Source of the DNA: Chloroflexota bacterium
GTDB lineage: Bacteria; Chloroflexota; UBA11872
Direction: 5' to 3'
Assembly (NCBI GenBank): GCA_026708035.1
Contig: JAPOVQ010000001.1
Span: forward strand, 62,001-126,000
Length of the DNA stretch: 64,000 nucleotides
Positions 33,843 to 42,951 of the stretch are shown in pieces. The notes below the pieces were generated by a model, which saw nothing but the letters and a program-made list of their open reading frames with translations, was not told the DNA's origin and searched no databases. A program made the position numbers and the translations under genes. Position 1 is the stretch's first letter. Every line of letters begins with the position of its first letter.

Positions 33843-35852
33843 CTAGGTCGGCGTTTCGCCCGCCGGCGAGGCTGGAAGCTCGGCGGCCACCTGCCCCATC
33901 CGCGACGTGTCGTAGCCGCCCATGGCCTCGACCTCGCGCGCGAATGCCGAATCGCGCAACACGTCCAGAACGGGCTGCAGCACCGGCGATTCGTAGTGCT
34001 CGCGCGGGATGACGAGGTCGTAGCGCTCTTCGAGCAGCGGGACGAAGTCGAGATTCAGCGCCCGGGCGGCGGCCAGCACGCCGAGACCGGCGTCCGCGCC
34101 GCCGGCGGCCACGTCGGCGGCCACCGCGACGTGGGTGTACAGCTCGCGGTCATAGCCGCCTATTGCCGCGCCGGTGAGACCGCGGCGCTGCAACTCGTAG
34201 TCCAGCAGCATCCGGGTGCCCGAGCCTCGCTGCCGGTTCACGAAGACAACGTCGTCGCGCACCAGGTCATCAATTGCCTGGATGCCGCGCGGATTGCCGG
34301 GAGCGACCATGAGTCCCTGTTGGCGGTGCGCAAAGGTCACAAGGACGACATCGCGACCGGGAAGGATGCGTCGAACGTCGGCGACGTTGTAGGCGCCGGT
34401 GTCCGGGTCGATCAGGTGGCATCCGGCGGCATGTGCATTGTTCCGTCGCAGCGCCACGAGCCCGCTCTGACTGCCGACGTTGGTCGACGCCACCGCTGCC
34501 GGGGCGAAGCGCCGGTGGACCTCGTTGGCCAGAAGGTCGAGGGCGGGATCGTGGCTGCCGATGAGCACCGCGGTGTGGTCGACGGCATCCGGATCGGTGA
34601 GCAGATCCACGCCGACCGATGATCCCGCCGCGAGCCCTTCGGACATCCTGGGAATGCGGATGACGCCGTCGGCGCGCACCATCGAGGTGATCATCCCGGC
34701 CCCGCGCGCGAGCGGCGCGGCGATGGTGCGCTCCCCGACGCGCCCGACTTTCACGCGCACGAATTCGTCGTCTCCCATCGGCGACACCACGGCCCGCGGG
34801 ACCACCGCGCGCAGCGTTGGCCGGCGGCTTCGCCGCCGGCCGAGCCTGGCGTCGATGAGCGGGGCCACGAACAGCTCCATCGCCAACGCCGCGGACACCG
34901 GATACCCGGGAATGCCCACGACAGCGCGCCCGCGCGCGACGCCAAGGACCACCGGGTGACCCGGCCGGATCGCCACGCCGTGCACCAGCACCTCGCCGTG
35001 CGCGGCGATGACTCGCGCCGTGAAGTCTTCCGCGCCTGCCGACGAGCCGGCGTTGACGACCACGATGTCGGCGCGGTCGAGTGCCTCATCCACGGCCGCT
35101 CGCAGGCGCGGGAAGTCGTCGGGTATCGGCGGCAGACGCTCGGCGTCCGCGCCCCACTCCCGCGCGGTTGCGGCCAGCATGAGCGAGTTTGAGTCCACGA
35201 TCTGGCCCGGCTCGGCCTCGGCTCCCGGCGGCACCAGCTCCGAGCCGGTGGGAAGCACCGCCACACGTGGGGGCTGACGGATTTCGAGCGACGCGTGGCC
35301 GGCCGCGGCGGCGGCGGCGATGTCCACCGGACGCAGCGTGTGGCCGGCGGGAAGCACCAATTCGGTCGCCACGATGTCCTCGCCCAGCGGACGAACATGC
35401 TGCCAAGGCGCGACAGCCGCAAGGATCTCAACGCTGCCGTCGCCGACCTCGTGCAGGTCTTCCAGCATCACCACCGCATCCGTGCCTAAGGGCATGGCGT
35501 CGCCGGTGTCGACCCACACGGCGTCCCGGCCCACGCCAAGCCGCAGCGGCGACGTGGGCGACGCCCCGAGCGTCGTTTCCGCCGCGACCGCGACGCCATC
35601 CATGGCTGCGGCGTGGTAGTGGGGGTTTGACGAACGGGCCCAGACCGCCGAGGCCGTGACCCGTCCCACCGCCGCTTCGAGGGGCACGGAAACCGCCGGT
35701 CCGGGCGCCAGGGCGCCCGCACGGCGCAGCGCCTCGTCGAAACGCGCCCGCGCCTCGTCCAGCGGCACGTCCTGCAAATACGGCACGCGGTCGCCGCTCC
35801 CAGGTTGAGCGTCGTGGCTGGGTCGCTCGCCCGATCGGGAGGGCGCGGTCAT
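33843..35852 (-). CDS. MoeA-like domain fused to a periplasmic-binding-like domain
   Basis: About 669 residues. The N-terminal half (about 1-390) is a MoeA-type molybdopterin molybdotransferase domain: MDGVAVAAETT, LGEDIVATE, VAVLPTGSELVPPG and VNAGSSAGAEDFT. The canonical KPGKP and PGNPVS motifs are changed to RPGHP and PGYPVS. The C-terminal half (about 430-650) resembles a PBP/LysR-substrate domain (LIGSHDPALDLLANEV, VVLVTFAHRQQGLMV, FVNRQRGSGTRMLLDYELQ, DAGLGVLAAARALNLDFVPL). Such fusions are known and may sense molybdate, tungstate or a cofactor intermediate. The start at 35852 overlaps the stop of the first moeA (ATGA), so the two are coupled. Confidence 0.88.
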   Translation of the reverse strand: MTAPSRSGERPSHDAQPGSGDRVPYLQDVPLDEARARFDEALRRAGALAPGPAVSVPLEAAVGRVTASAVWARSSNPHYHAAAMDGVAVAAETTLGASPTSPLRLGVGRDAVWVDTGDAMPLGTDAVVMLEDLHEVGDGSVEILAAVAPWQHVRPLGEDIVATELVLPAGHTLRPVDIAAAAAAGHASLEIRQPPRVAVLPTGSELVPPGAEAEPGQIVDSNSLMLAATAREWGADAERLPPIPDDFPRLRAAVDEALDRADIVVVNAGSSAGAEDFTARVIAAHGEVLVHGVAIRPGHPVVLGVARGRAVVGIPGYPVSAALAMELFVAPLIDARLGRRRSRRPTLRAVVPRAVVSPMGDDEFVRVKVGRVGERTIAAPLARGAGMITSMVRADGVIRIPRMSEGLAAGSSVGVDLLTDPDAVDHTAVLIGSHDPALDLLANEVHRRFAPAAVASTNVGSQSGLVALRRNNAHAAGCHLIDPDTGAYNVADVRRILPGRDVVLVTFAHRQQGLMVAPGNPRGIQAIDDLVRDDVVFVNRQRGSGTRMLLDYELQRRGLTGAAIGGYDRELYTHVAVAADVAAGGADAGLGVLAAARALNLDFVPLLEERYDLVIPREHYESPVLQPVLDVLRDSAFAREVEAMGGYDTSRMGQVAAELPASPAGETPT

Positions 35853-37087
35853 GCCAGCGGGCGAATGTCGACGAACGCGCCGACTTGGAGGCCGTTCGCG
35901 TCGGCCGGTATCCGGATCAGCGCGTCGGCGCGCACGAGCGTGAAGATGAGATTGGATGCGCCGAATATGGGCTCCGCCCACATGCAGCCGTCACGCTCAG
36001 TGAGGCGCGCGGGGATGAAATCCAGGCGGCCCGCCGTGGATGCCACGTTGCGCGCCAGCCGGGCACGCAGCGGTGACGCGGCGGTGTCGGGCGGGGCGCC
36101 TTGCAACCGGCGAATCGTGGGCGTGACCAGCAGGTCGAACACCACGAGCGCAGACACCGGATTGCCGGGAAGGCCGAACACCGGCGTGCCGTCGGCGAGG
36201 CCCACGATCGACGGCTTGCCGGGCTTGAGGGCCAAACCGTGCGCCAAGACGCCGGGCGAGCCCAGCGACCCGATCACGTCCGCCGTGTGATCGCGCGTGC
36301 TGACTGAGCTTCCGGCGCTGATGACGACGATGTCGCACTCGCCCAGCGCGTCACGCGCCGCAGACTCCAGCGCCGAGCGGGTATCGGGCACGATGCCGTA
36401 GGTTCGCGCCGCACCGCCCGCGCGCTCAACCTCCACGCTGAGCGTGGTCGAGTTCACGTCCCGAACTTCGCCCGGTTCCGGCGTCTGGTGAGGCGGCACG
36501 ACCTCGTCGCCGGTCGCGATGAGCCCCACGACCGGAGCTTGGGCAATTGGGACCTGTGTCACGCCAAGCGCGGCGAGCCCGCCAAGATCCTGCGATCGAA
36601 ATCGCGCGCCCTGGGGGATGACCACCGCGCCCTCGGCGACGTCGTCGCCGCGCCGAATCACCGCATCCCGGGCCGCGACCGAACGCAGGACTTCGATCAT
36701 TCGGTCATCGATCCACTCGGTGTGTTCCACCATCACGACGGCGTCGCTGCCCGGCGGCAACATGCCGCCGGTGTGGATCACCATGGCCTCGCCGGGCGCA
36801 ATGCCCTGCGTCGGCGGCGCGCCCATCGGCACCTCGCCGATCACGGCGAGGGCGGCGGGCAACGACTCGGTCGCGCCGAAGGTGTCCGACGCGCGCACGG
36901 CGAATCCGTCCATCAAGGATCGGTCGAAGGACGGACTCGACTCGGGCGCTCGCACCGGGCGCGCCGAAACCCGGCCGGCGGCGGCCGACAACGGCACGGT
37001 TTCCACGCGCGGCTCGGGCAAGCCGGCTTCGAGCAGCCGTTCCAACGCCGTTTCGGGCGAAACGACTTCGAAAAGCTCAGTTGCCAT
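35849..37087 (-). CDS. moeA: molybdopterin molybdenumtransferase MoeA
   Basis: A 412-residue enzyme that inserts molybdate into adenylylated molybdopterin. Motifs are MDGFAVRASDT, GAPPTQGIAPGEAMVIHTGG, VVMVEHTE, IRRGDDVAEGAVV, GLIATGDEVVPP, VISAGSSVSTRDHT, LALKPGKPSIVG and GLPGNPVSALVVFDLL, all canonical. The frame begins earlier (37246), but MATELFEVVSPETAL at 37087 is the family start. The second, fused moeA follows with an ATGA overlap. No other cofactor genes (moaA, mobA, moeB) lie in the window. Together with the fusion protein it suggests molybdenum or tungsten enzymes in this organism. Confidence 0.93.
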   Translation of the reverse strand: MATELFEVVSPETALERLLEAGLPEPRVETVPLSAAAGRVSARPVRAPESSPSFDRSLMDGFAVRASDTFGATESLPAALAVIGEVPMGAPPTQGIAPGEAMVIHTGGMLPPGSDAVVMVEHTEWIDDRMIEVLRSVAARDAVIRRGDDVAEGAVVIPQGARFRSQDLGGLAALGVTQVPIAQAPVVGLIATGDEVVPPHQTPEPGEVRDVNSTTLSVEVERAGGAARTYGIVPDTRSALESAARDALGECDIVVISAGSSVSTRDHTADVIGSLGSPGVLAHGLALKPGKPSIVGLADGTPVFGLPGNPVSALVVFDLLVTPTIRRLQGAPPDTAASPLRARLARNVASTAGRLDFIPARLTERDGCMWAEPIFGASNLIFTLVRADALIRIPADANGLQVGAFVDIRPLA

Positions 37088-37200
37088 GCCCGCGACGCTC
37101 TTCAGATGACGGCGTGTGCTTGATTCTGTCGCGCGGGCGGCGCGGCGTCCACGCCGGCCGGCCCGATACACTTTGGCGCCGTTCAACCGTGTCAACGCCG

Positions 37201-37479
37201 ATGTGCGACGCACCGCAGTCTCGCGACGATCCCCGAGCGGCAACATCGCTCAATCTGGGCAGCGTCGAGGTCGAGGTCTCCGTGTGGCGCGGTGGTTCCA
37301 CATGGCGCGCCGCCGCGCAGGTTGGCCGGCGCGAGGTGATGGTCCTGAACGGCGCGAGCCGCGACGACGCCCTTGCCCGATTGCGCGAGAGCATGCTGGC
37401 CAATGCCGAGGTCGCGCGGGCCCTCGGGCTGGCGCCGGTGAGGCGGTGGTCGGCCAACCCTTACTGGAAAGGCCGGTAG
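37201..37479 (+). CDS. small protein of unknown function
   Basis: A 92-residue frame from ATG 37201 (an earlier ATG at 37081 overlaps moeA on the other strand and is not favoured). The sequence has a beta-rich start (LGSVEVEVSVWRGGSTWRAAAQ) and a helix DDALARLRESMLANAEVARAL, ending ANPYWKGR. The strand-helix pattern is faintly HicB-like but no family is recognised. No ribosome site is visible. It is divergent from moeA and upstream of the groEL promoter region. It could be real or chance. Confidence 0.42.
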   Translation: MCDAPQSRDDPRAATSLNLGSVEVEVSVWRGGSTWRAAAQVGRREVMVLNGASRDDALARLRESMLANAEVARALGLAPVRRWSANPYWKGR

Positions 37480-37515
37480 GCGCGCCGGCGGTCGATCGAA
37501 ATCCGGCGGCTCATT

Positions 37516-37545
37516 CTGTTGGGCTCGGAGACTCTGCGCTACAAT
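37516..37545 (+). promoter_or_regulatory. candidate groEL promoter
   Basis: TACAAT at 37540-37545 is a good -10. Upstream choices are CTGTTG (37516-37521, 18-base spacer) or TTGGGC (37519-37524, 15-base spacer). It lies about 100 bases before groEL. No CIRCE (TTAGCACTC-N9-GAGTGCTAA) palindrome was found around it. Confidence 0.4.
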
Positions 37546-37647
37546 TTGGCGCTAACGAAGCCAATCATCGGCTGACCCGCGCGCCGGGTCCCGCAATTCC
37601 CCGCGCGCCTTTCCCACACAGCTCACACATTCAGGAGGCTGCCGACT

Positions 37648-39285
37648 ATGCCTGGCAATCCCAAAGAGCTCCGATTCAGCGCCGAGGCCCGCAGCGCCCT
37701 GCTGCAGGGCGTGGACGCGGTCGCCAACGCCGTGCGCGTGACCCTGGGTCCCCGGGGACGCAATGTGGCGCTGGGCCGCAATTTCGGGGCTCCCGTGGTC
37801 ACCAACGACGGAGTGACGGTCGCCCGAGACATCGAGCTCGGAAGCAACTTCGCGAACATGGGCACCCAGCTCATCAAGGAAGCCGCCAGCAAGACCAACG
37901 ACATCGCCGGCGACGGCACAACGACCGCCACGGTCTTGGCGCAGGCCATGATTCACGGCGGCTTGCGGGCGATCGCCGCCGATTTGAATCCGATGATCCT
38001 CAAGCGCGGGATTCAAAAGGCGCTGAAGGCGGCCGACGACGCGATCGGCGAGCAGTCGCGCGAGGTGGACGATCCGCGCCAGATGGAATGGGTCGCGACG
38101 ATCTCTTCGGGCGATCCCGAGGTTGGTCGGATGATCGCCGAATCCCTTGACCGCGCGGGCAAGAACGGCGCGGTTTCGGTGGAAGAAGGCCGCACGAACG
38201 CGCTCGAGCTGGAGTTGGTGGACGGCATGCAGCTCGACCGCGGCTATATCTCGCCGTACCTGATCAGCAACACCGACCGCATGTCGGCGGAGCTGGAAGA
38301 CGCCAGCATCTTCGTGACGGACTGGCAGCTCAAGAGCGCCCAGGACATGCTGCCGTTCCTGGAGCGCCTGGTGCAGGGCGGACACCGCAACGTGCTGGTC
38401 ATTGCCGAGGATGTCGAAGGCGACATGCTGGCGACGCTGATCGTCAACAAGGCCCGCGGCCTTCTCAACTCGATCGCGATCAAGGCGCCGGCCTACGGCG
38501 ATCGGCGGAAGGCGATCCTGGAGGACATCGCGATCTTGGTCGACGCCACGGTGGTGGCGCGCGATCTGGGCGAGGACCTGAAGGACACGCCGCTGTCCGT
38601 GCTTGGCAAGGCTCGCCGCGTCCTGGTGACCAAGGACGAGACCACCATCGTCGAGGGCGCCGGATCGACGCGCGACATCAACACCCGCATCGAGCAGATT
38701 CGCGCGGAGATGGACAACACCGATTCGGCCTACGACCGCGAGAAGCTCCAGGAGCGCGCGGCCAAGCTGGCCGGCGGCGTGGCGGTGCTGCGCGTGGGCG
38801 CCCCGACCGAGGTGGAGCTCAAGGAGAAGAAGCACCGCGTGGAAGACGCCCTGTCGGCGACCCAGGCCGCGGTGGATGAGGGCATCGTGCCCGGCGCGGG
38901 GACGGCGTACGTCCGCGCAATGGCCGCGGTCGACCAAGTGCACAAAGAGCTTTCCGGCGACGAGGCGATCGGCGCCCGGATCGTGCGCGACGCCTTGCCG
39001 GTGCCCCTACGGCAGATTGCCGTCAACGCCGGCGAGACGGGCGATGTCATCGTTCAGCGCGTCGCCGACGCCGAAGGCCCGATGGGCTACAACGGAGCGG
39101 ACGGTCAGATCGCCGACCTCACCGAGGTTGGCGTGGTCGATCCGACGAAGGTGGTTCGGGCCGCGCTGCAGAACGCCGGCAGCGTGGCGATGATGATCCT
39201 CTCGACGGAGACGCTGATCGCGGACCTGCCGCCGAAGAAGAAGGCTTCGCCGATTCCGCCCGCGGGCGACCTCGGCATGATGTAG
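37648..39285 (+). CDS. groEL: chaperonin GroEL
   Basis: A 545-residue subunit of the double-ring folding chaperonin. It carries the ATP-site block [63 protein letters not shown], the apical-domain [10 protein letters not shown] and [17 protein letters not shown], and equatorial [29 protein letters not shown]. The C-terminus ends PPAGDLGMM instead of a repeated GGM tail. No groES precedes or follows it, so it may be one of several GroEL copies, with the groESL operon elsewhere. An AGGAGG lies upstream (about 37632-37637). A strong hairpin follows the stop. Confidence 0.97.
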   Translation: MPGNPKELRFSAEARSALLQGVDAVANAVRVTLGPRGRNVALGRNFGAPVVTNDGVTVARDIELGSNFANMGTQLIKEAASKTNDIAGDGTTTATVLAQAMIHGGLRAIAADLNPMILKRGIQKALKAADDAIGEQSREVDDPRQMEWVATISSGDPEVGRMIAESLDRAGKNGAVSVEEGRTNALELELVDGMQLDRGYISPYLISNTDRMSAELEDASIFVTDWQLKSAQDMLPFLERLVQGGHRNVLVIAEDVEGDMLATLIVNKARGLLNSIAIKAPAYGDRRKAILEDIAILVDATVVARDLGEDLKDTPLSVLGKARRVLVTKDETTIVEGAGSTRDINTRIEQIRAEMDNTDSAYDREKLQERAAKLAGGVAVLRVGAPTEVELKEKKHRVEDALSATQAAVDEGIVPGAGTAYVRAMAAVDQVHKELSGDEAIGARIVRDALPVPLRQIAVNAGETGDVIVQRVADAEGPMGYNGADGQIADLTEVGVVDPTKVVRAALQNAGSVAMMILSTETLIADLPPKKKASPIPPAGDLGMM

Positions 39286-39300
39286 CCGAAGGGCTGCCTA

Positions 39301-39335
39301 CACGACGCCCGGCGCCTTGTGCGCCGGGCGTCGTG
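39301..39335 (+). terminator. 15-bp perfect hairpin after groEL
   Basis: CACGACGCCCGGCGC, loop CTTGT, GCGCCGGGCGTCGTG: a perfect, GC-only-rich stem 16 bases after the stop. The T-run expected of an intrinsic terminator is missing (CGTTAAGG follows), so it may slow transcription or protect the messenger end instead of terminating alone. Confidence 0.7.
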
Positions 39336-39445
39336 CGTTAAGGCAGAGAGGCGGCGAAGGGATTGGGGCTGGAGTTTTTATACATGTTCGGGCATTTTCT
39401 TCGTGTGCGAAATATCTAGCAGCGGGGCACGCTGGGAACCGGAAA

Positions 39446-39470
39446 GGCGGGTCTGAGACCCGCCCCTACC
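39446..39470. repeat. GGCGGGTCTGAGACCCGCC element
   Basis: A nearly perfect palindrome GGCGGGTCTGAGACCCGCC followed by CCTAC. A second copy is at 49237. Confidence 0.9.
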
Positions 39471-39495
39471 CCGGACATTTGGCTTGCGGCCAGGT

Positions 39496-39560
39496 TCGTC
39501 CGGACTGGATTCCGGCTCCCCGCCTGCGCGGGGACAGGCTCCGCCGGAATGACGGAGGGG
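39496..39560. repeat. GGATTCCGG...CCGGAATGACGG dispersed element, long-loop copy
   Basis: TCGTCCGGACTGGATTCCGG and then, after an internal CCCCGC...GCGGGG hairpin, CCGCCGGAATGACGGAGGGG. The loop contains a second small inverted repeat, as also in the copy at 2137. Confidence 0.87.
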
Positions 39561-39596
39561 TGGCGCAAACGTCTCCTTGCCGGGGGAAGGGGTTGG

Positions 39597-39635
39597 ACCC
39601 TCATCCCGACCTTCCCCCTCGAAGGGGGAAAGAGT
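39597..39635. repeat. dispersed palindrome, CCTTCCCCC variant
   Basis: ACCCTCATCCCGACCTTCCC, CC, TCGAA and GGGGGAAAGAG. The inner arms (TTCCCCC/GGGGGAA) match perfectly although both depart from the usual sequence. Confidence 0.8.
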
Positions 39636-39652
39636 CGAATTGGAGGCGTCGT

Positions 39653-40765
39653 CTAGGCCAGGAAGTCCTTGAGGCGGCGGGCGAGGCGGGGATGGCGGAG
39701 CTTGCGGAGCGCCTGTGACTCGATCTGGCGGATGCGTTCGCGCGTCAAGCCGAACTCCTGGCCGACCTGATCCAGCGTGCGCGGCGTGTCGTCGTCAAGG
39801 CCGTAGCGCAGCCGCAGGATCTTCTGCTCGCGCGGATCCAGCATCTCCATCACGTTGTCGAGCTGCTCGGTGAGCAGCTGCCGCGTGGCGGCCTCCATGG
39901 GCTCCACTGCGTCGTCGTCGGGGATGAGGTGACCAATTTCGGTGTCGCCGTCCTCGCCGATGGGAGTTTCCAGCGAAATGGGCAGCCTGGCCGCCTGCTT
40001 GAGCTCGCCGATCTGGTCCTCCGACATCTCCATCTCACCGGCAATCTCGTCGTCGGTCGGCTCGCGTCCAAGCCGAAGCTGGAGGTCGCGCTGCACGCGG
40101 TAGGACTTGGTGAGCTTTTCGTGCACGTGGACGGGCAGGCGGATGGTTCGGCTCTGCTCGGCGATGGCGCGCGTGACGGCCTGCCGAATCCACCATGTGG
40201 CGTAGGTGCTGAACTTGTAGCCGCGGCGCCAGTCGAACTTCTCGGCCGCACGCATGAGCCCGGCGTTGCCTTCCTGGATGAGGTCCAGCAAAGGGATGCC
40301 GTGCCCGGTGTACTTCTTGGCCACGCTCACGACCAGGCGGAGATTGGCCGTGATCAGGTGCTCGCGGGCGCTTTCGTCGCCGCGCTCGATCCGCTGCGCG
40401 AGGTCCACCTCTTCCTTGGCGGTGAGCAGCAGGATGCGGCCAATCTCGTTGAGATAGCTGCGAACGGTGTCCTGGCTGGCCGACTCGAGTTCGAACTGCT
40501 CTTCGCGCTGACTGCGGGCCGTGGTGATGGGCGCGGGCTCTTCGGTGCGTTCCTCGGGCCGCTCGTCGCGCAGCTCGATTTCTTCCTCGGCGAGCCGATC
40601 GCGGAACCACTGCACGATGTCGTCGGGGATCTGCGTGGTGTCCGGCAGCACCCGGTTGATGGCGTCGCGATAGATGAATCCAGGCTCGGCGCCGAGCGCC
40701 ACCAGCTCGGCCAACCCGTTTTCAAGAGTCTCTTCGTCAAGGACTAGGGCAACTTCAAGCGTCAA
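39653..40765 (-). CDS. rpoD: primary RNA polymerase sigma factor (RpoD/SigA type)
   Basis: A 370-residue sigma-70 factor. Region 1.2 is [29 protein letters not shown]. Region 2 has the core-binding and -10 recognition sequence [60 protein letters not shown], which is the group 1 pattern. Region 3 is [17 protein letters not shown]. Region 4 ends [41 protein letters not shown]. The N-terminal region 1.1-like part is short, and an acidic linker ([20 protein letters not shown]) precedes region 1.2. Given the closeness of regions 2 and 4 to RpoD, it is probably the housekeeping factor. Confidence 0.95.
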   Translation of the reverse strand: MTLEVALVLDEETLENGLAELVALGAEPGFIYRDAINRVLPDTTQIPDDIVQWFRDRLAEEEIELRDERPEERTEEPAPITTARSQREEQFELESASQDTVRSYLNEIGRILLLTAKEEVDLAQRIERGDESAREHLITANLRLVVSVAKKYTGHGIPLLDLIQEGNAGLMRAAEKFDWRRGYKFSTYATWWIRQAVTRAIAEQSRTIRLPVHVHEKLTKSYRVQRDLQLRLGREPTDDEIAGEMEMSEDQIGELKQAARLPISLETPIGEDGDTEIGHLIPDDDAVEPMEAATRQLLTEQLDNVMEMLDPREQKILRLRYGLDDDTPRTLDQVGQEFGLTRERIRQIESQALRKLRHPRLARRLKDFLA

Positions 40766-41070
40766 CGACAGCCCACCTTTGTGTGCATCAGTGTCTCGAT
40801 CCCCAACCCTGCGCCAATGGCTCCAGTCCGAGGCCGACGCACGGCGCCAGCACCCGGCAATCGCGGAAGCTGCATCTGCCGATCCGGAGCAGAGGGGTCA
40901 GTTTAGACTTCGGGCGATCGCCCGCGAGGTCCGGTCGAGGCGTGGACGCAGCAACTCCATCCAGCGCAGGGATACCAATCTCCACGTAATTGTATACGCC
41001 CGCTCGCGGCCGGCGTAAGCGAGATTCGGAGGAATTTCATTTTCGTTGCACGGCGCGGGAGCGCGCTCCT
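40766..41070. other. 305-base gap between the sigma factor and the cupredoxin gene
   Basis: No gene or dispersed repeat is seen. It should hold the divergent promoters of the two genes. A slightly AT-richer spot lies at about 40985-41045, but no confident hexamers are identified. Confidence 0.45.
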
Positions 41071-41553
41071 ATGCTTGACGGTCGGCAAGCGGTTGCCGAC
41101 CAACTTCCGAGGCTTCACATCCCGATACCCGTGCGTCGCGCCATTTTCCCGCTGCTGCTGGTCGCGTCGTTCCTTCTCGCGGCCTGTGGCGAGGGGCTGG
41201 CGTATGTAGTGGCCGAGAATCCGCCGCCCGACTTCCTGACCACGCCGGCCACGAACTGCCTCGCGCCGTCATGCGAGGTGATCGACGTGATCATGTCGGA
41301 CTTCAAGATCGTGCCGTCGAGCATGACCACAAGCGCCTCGCGGGTTCGCTTCCGCATCACGAACGAGGGCACCTTCACCCACTCGCTCGAGCTTGCCGTG
41401 GATCGCGATCCCGTCACGTCGCCGAATATCGGACCGGGACAGACGGGGTATCTGGACGTCGACGTCCGTCCGGGGACGCGTACGCTGACGTGTCCGATCG
41501 AGGGACACGCGGTGCGGGGTCAGCGGGCGACGCTCGAAGTGAGCGGCGGGTAA
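41071..41553 (+). CDS. cupredoxin-domain lipoprotein
   Basis: About 160 residues. A signal peptide (VRRAIFPLLLVASFLLAAC) ends in a lipobox cysteine (39 if the ATG at 41071 is used; the GTG at 41131 would give a tighter signal). The mature domain is a cupredoxin: MSDFKIVPSSMTT, then FTHSLEL (His 104) and TCPIEGHAVRGQ (Cys 141, His 146). The fourth ligand position, usually Met in GHxxxGM, is Gln 151, as in stellacyanin-like sites. It probably binds one copper outside the membrane and may carry electrons or copper to the nearby caa3 oxidase, which is encoded convergently. Confidence 0.87.
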   Translation: MLDGRQAVADQLPRLHIPIPVRRAIFPLLLVASFLLAACGEGLAYVVAENPPPDFLTTPATNCLAPSCEVIDVIMSDFKIVPSSMTTSASRVRFRITNEGTFTHSLELAVDRDPVTSPNIGPGQTGYLDVDVRPGTRTLTCPIEGHAVRGQRATLEVSGG

Positions 41554-41572
41554 GCCCGAAGATTAGACGCTC

Positions 41573-41600
41573 GGGCGCCCACAAAGGGCGCCCCTACGGG
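41573..41600. repeat. GGGCGCCC...GGGCGCCCCTACGGG element
   Basis: GGGCGCCCACAAAGGGCGCCCCTACGGG: a repeated, self-complementary GGGCGCCC. Only one clear copy was seen in this window. Confidence 0.75.
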
Positions 41601-41658
41601 GGCGGCGGATTCCGCAATGCGGGAGGATCGCTGAATCCAACGCCCGAGCCGCGGAAGC

Positions 41659-41699
41659 CCTTACCCTAACCCTCGCCCTCAAGGAGAGGAAACAGGACG
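41659..41699. repeat. dispersed CCCTCTCCC-family palindrome, decayed copy
   Basis: CCTTACCCTAACCCTCGCCC, TCAA and GGAGAGGAAACAGGA. The arms no longer match well, so this is a decayed member. Confidence 0.75.
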
Positions 41700-41705
41700 T
41701 GCCCT

Positions 41706-42485
41706 CTAGTGCGGCGGGCGGGGTGACGCGGGATGGGCGTCGGGCCGTTGGTTGAGCCAGCGGATGAACTTGACGCTGAGGATGGTCCAGAGCACGAGGG
41801 TTCCGCCGAGCTTCATGATGAGACCGCCGATGCGCTGGTCGACGAGCGCCTCCGCTCCACGGGCAAGCTCGTAGGTCGGATACAGCGGGTCGTTGGCGAA
41901 GACGAAAATGGCGCTGAAGAATCCGGACGGGATGGACAGCAGCAGCAGGTAGAGCATCTGCATGGGCGGCACGGCCGCGGGCACCGCGCGCACCCGGCTG
42001 AGGACCGGCCACCACATCACGAGGCCGCCGACGATCATGGTGAGGTGCTCGAAGTCGTGGGCGATGCGGTCCTGCAGCGCCAGCTCGTAGAGCGGCGGCA
42101 TGTGCCAGATCCAGAAGGCGGTAGTGCTGAGCCCCAGCGCCACGGGCAAGCGCGTCGCCTGTTGCGCGACGAATCGCACCACGCGCACCCGAAAGATCGG
42201 CGCCAGCAGCCAGTCGGGCAGTCCAATGAGCAGCAGGGGCGTCGCCGCGAACACCAGCAGGCTGTGCTGCCACATGTGGACGCTGAAGTGCGTTGCCGCG
42301 AGCGTGTCGAACGGCGGGTGCAGCGTCACGAACAGCGTGACGGCGGCGGTGACGAACGCGGCGATCCTGGGCCATGCGACCGGTTCCACACGGTCCGGGT
42401 TGAGAGGGCTCACGGCGTAGAGATAGCCGCCGGTGAGCACCAGCAGCCCCAGCGTGATCTCCGGGATCAGATAGAAGGTCATCAC
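41706..42485 (-). CDS. ctaG: cytochrome c oxidase assembly factor CtaG
   Basis: A 259-residue membrane protein of the caa3_CtaG family, with about seven helices. Marks are FDTLAATHFSVHMWQHSLLVFAATPLLLIG, FWIWHMPPLYELAL and IAHDFEHLTMIVGGLVMWWPVL. The histidines in these helices are conserved in the family. It is thought to help copper insertion into the caa3 oxidase. It is the last gene of the cta cluster, about 105 bases after ctaF, with a dispersed repeat between them. This family is unrelated to the proteobacterial CtaG/Cox11 despite the shared name. Confidence 0.92.
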   Translation of the reverse strand: MMTFYLIPEITLGLLVLTGGYLYAVSPLNPDRVEPVAWPRIAAFVTAAVTLFVTLHPPFDTLAATHFSVHMWQHSLLVFAATPLLLIGLPDWLLAPIFRVRVVRFVAQQATRLPVALGLSTTAFWIWHMPPLYELALQDRIAHDFEHLTMIVGGLVMWWPVLSRVRAVPAAVPPMQMLYLLLLSIPSGFFSAIFVFANDPLYPTYELARGAEALVDQRIGGLIMKLGGTLVLWTILSVKFIRWLNQRPDAHPASPRPPH

Positions 42486-42542
42486 CGAAGTCTACGCAGG
42501 GCGGGGCGGGGATTCAGCCGACCGCGCCCAGACGGCGGATTC

Positions 42543-42582
42543 CCCTCACCCTCACCCTCTCCCTTAGGCGGAGGGAACCCGA
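42543..42582. repeat. dispersed CCCTCTCCC-family palindrome, partial
   Basis: CCCTCACCCTCACCCTCTCC, C, TTAGGCG and GAGGGAACC, between ctaG and ctaF. The right arm is shortened. Confidence 0.75.
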
Positions 42583-42590
42583 TATGCCTT

Positions 42591-42935
42591 CTAGGCAATC
42601 AGGCCGGTGAGCGTCCAGAAGAGGAACAGAATGATCACGATGGTGGTCGCGATCATGAACGGGAACATGAAGAGCGCGGTGAACAGGCGGTCGTCTTCCC
42701 GCAGGTGCATGTAGTACATGACCACGCCGGCGCCCTTGAGGAACGACAGGATGAGCAGCGACGTCGTCGTCCACACGGTGCCCAGCGCGTTACGGATGGC
42801 GTCGATGCTGGGAATCATGATCTCGACGATGGTGACGACCGTGAGAATGACCCCCACCACCACGTAGTGGGCGTAGCCGTGGCGCTCGTCGTGCTCCTCG
42901 GCGGCGTGGCCCTCGGGGGGATGCTCGGCTGACAT
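42591..42935 (-). CDS. ctaF: cytochrome c oxidase subunit IV (CtaF-like)
   Basis: A 114-residue protein with a histidine-rich hydrophilic start (EHPPEGHAAEEHDERHGYAH) and three membrane helices. GVVMYYMHLREDDRLF matches the prokaryotic COX4/CyoD pattern. It stabilises the oxidase complex and may assist assembly of subunits I and II. It begins 16 bases after the stop of ctaE and is part of the same unit. Confidence 0.9.
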   Translation of the reverse strand: MSAEHPPEGHAAEEHDERHGYAHYVVVGVILTVVTIVEIMIPSIDAIRNALGTVWTTTSLLILSFLKGAGVVMYYMHLREDDRLFTALFMFPFMIATTIVIILFLFWTLTGLIA

Positions 42936-42951
42936 CAGTGCGTCACTCGGT

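Larger units (their letters stand above)
39286..39652. other. 367-base gap between groEL and the sigma factor: hairpin plus three repeat families
   Basis: In order: the groEL hairpin, a short AT-richer stretch (about 39370-39420), a GGGTCTGAGACCC element, a GGATTCCGG element and a degenerate CCTTCCCCC palindrome. No gene. Confidence 0.7.

Noticed and set aside
37500-37647. CIRCE element upstream of groEL
   Set aside because: Only isolated fragments such as GCGCTAAC occur; there is no 9-9-9 palindrome.
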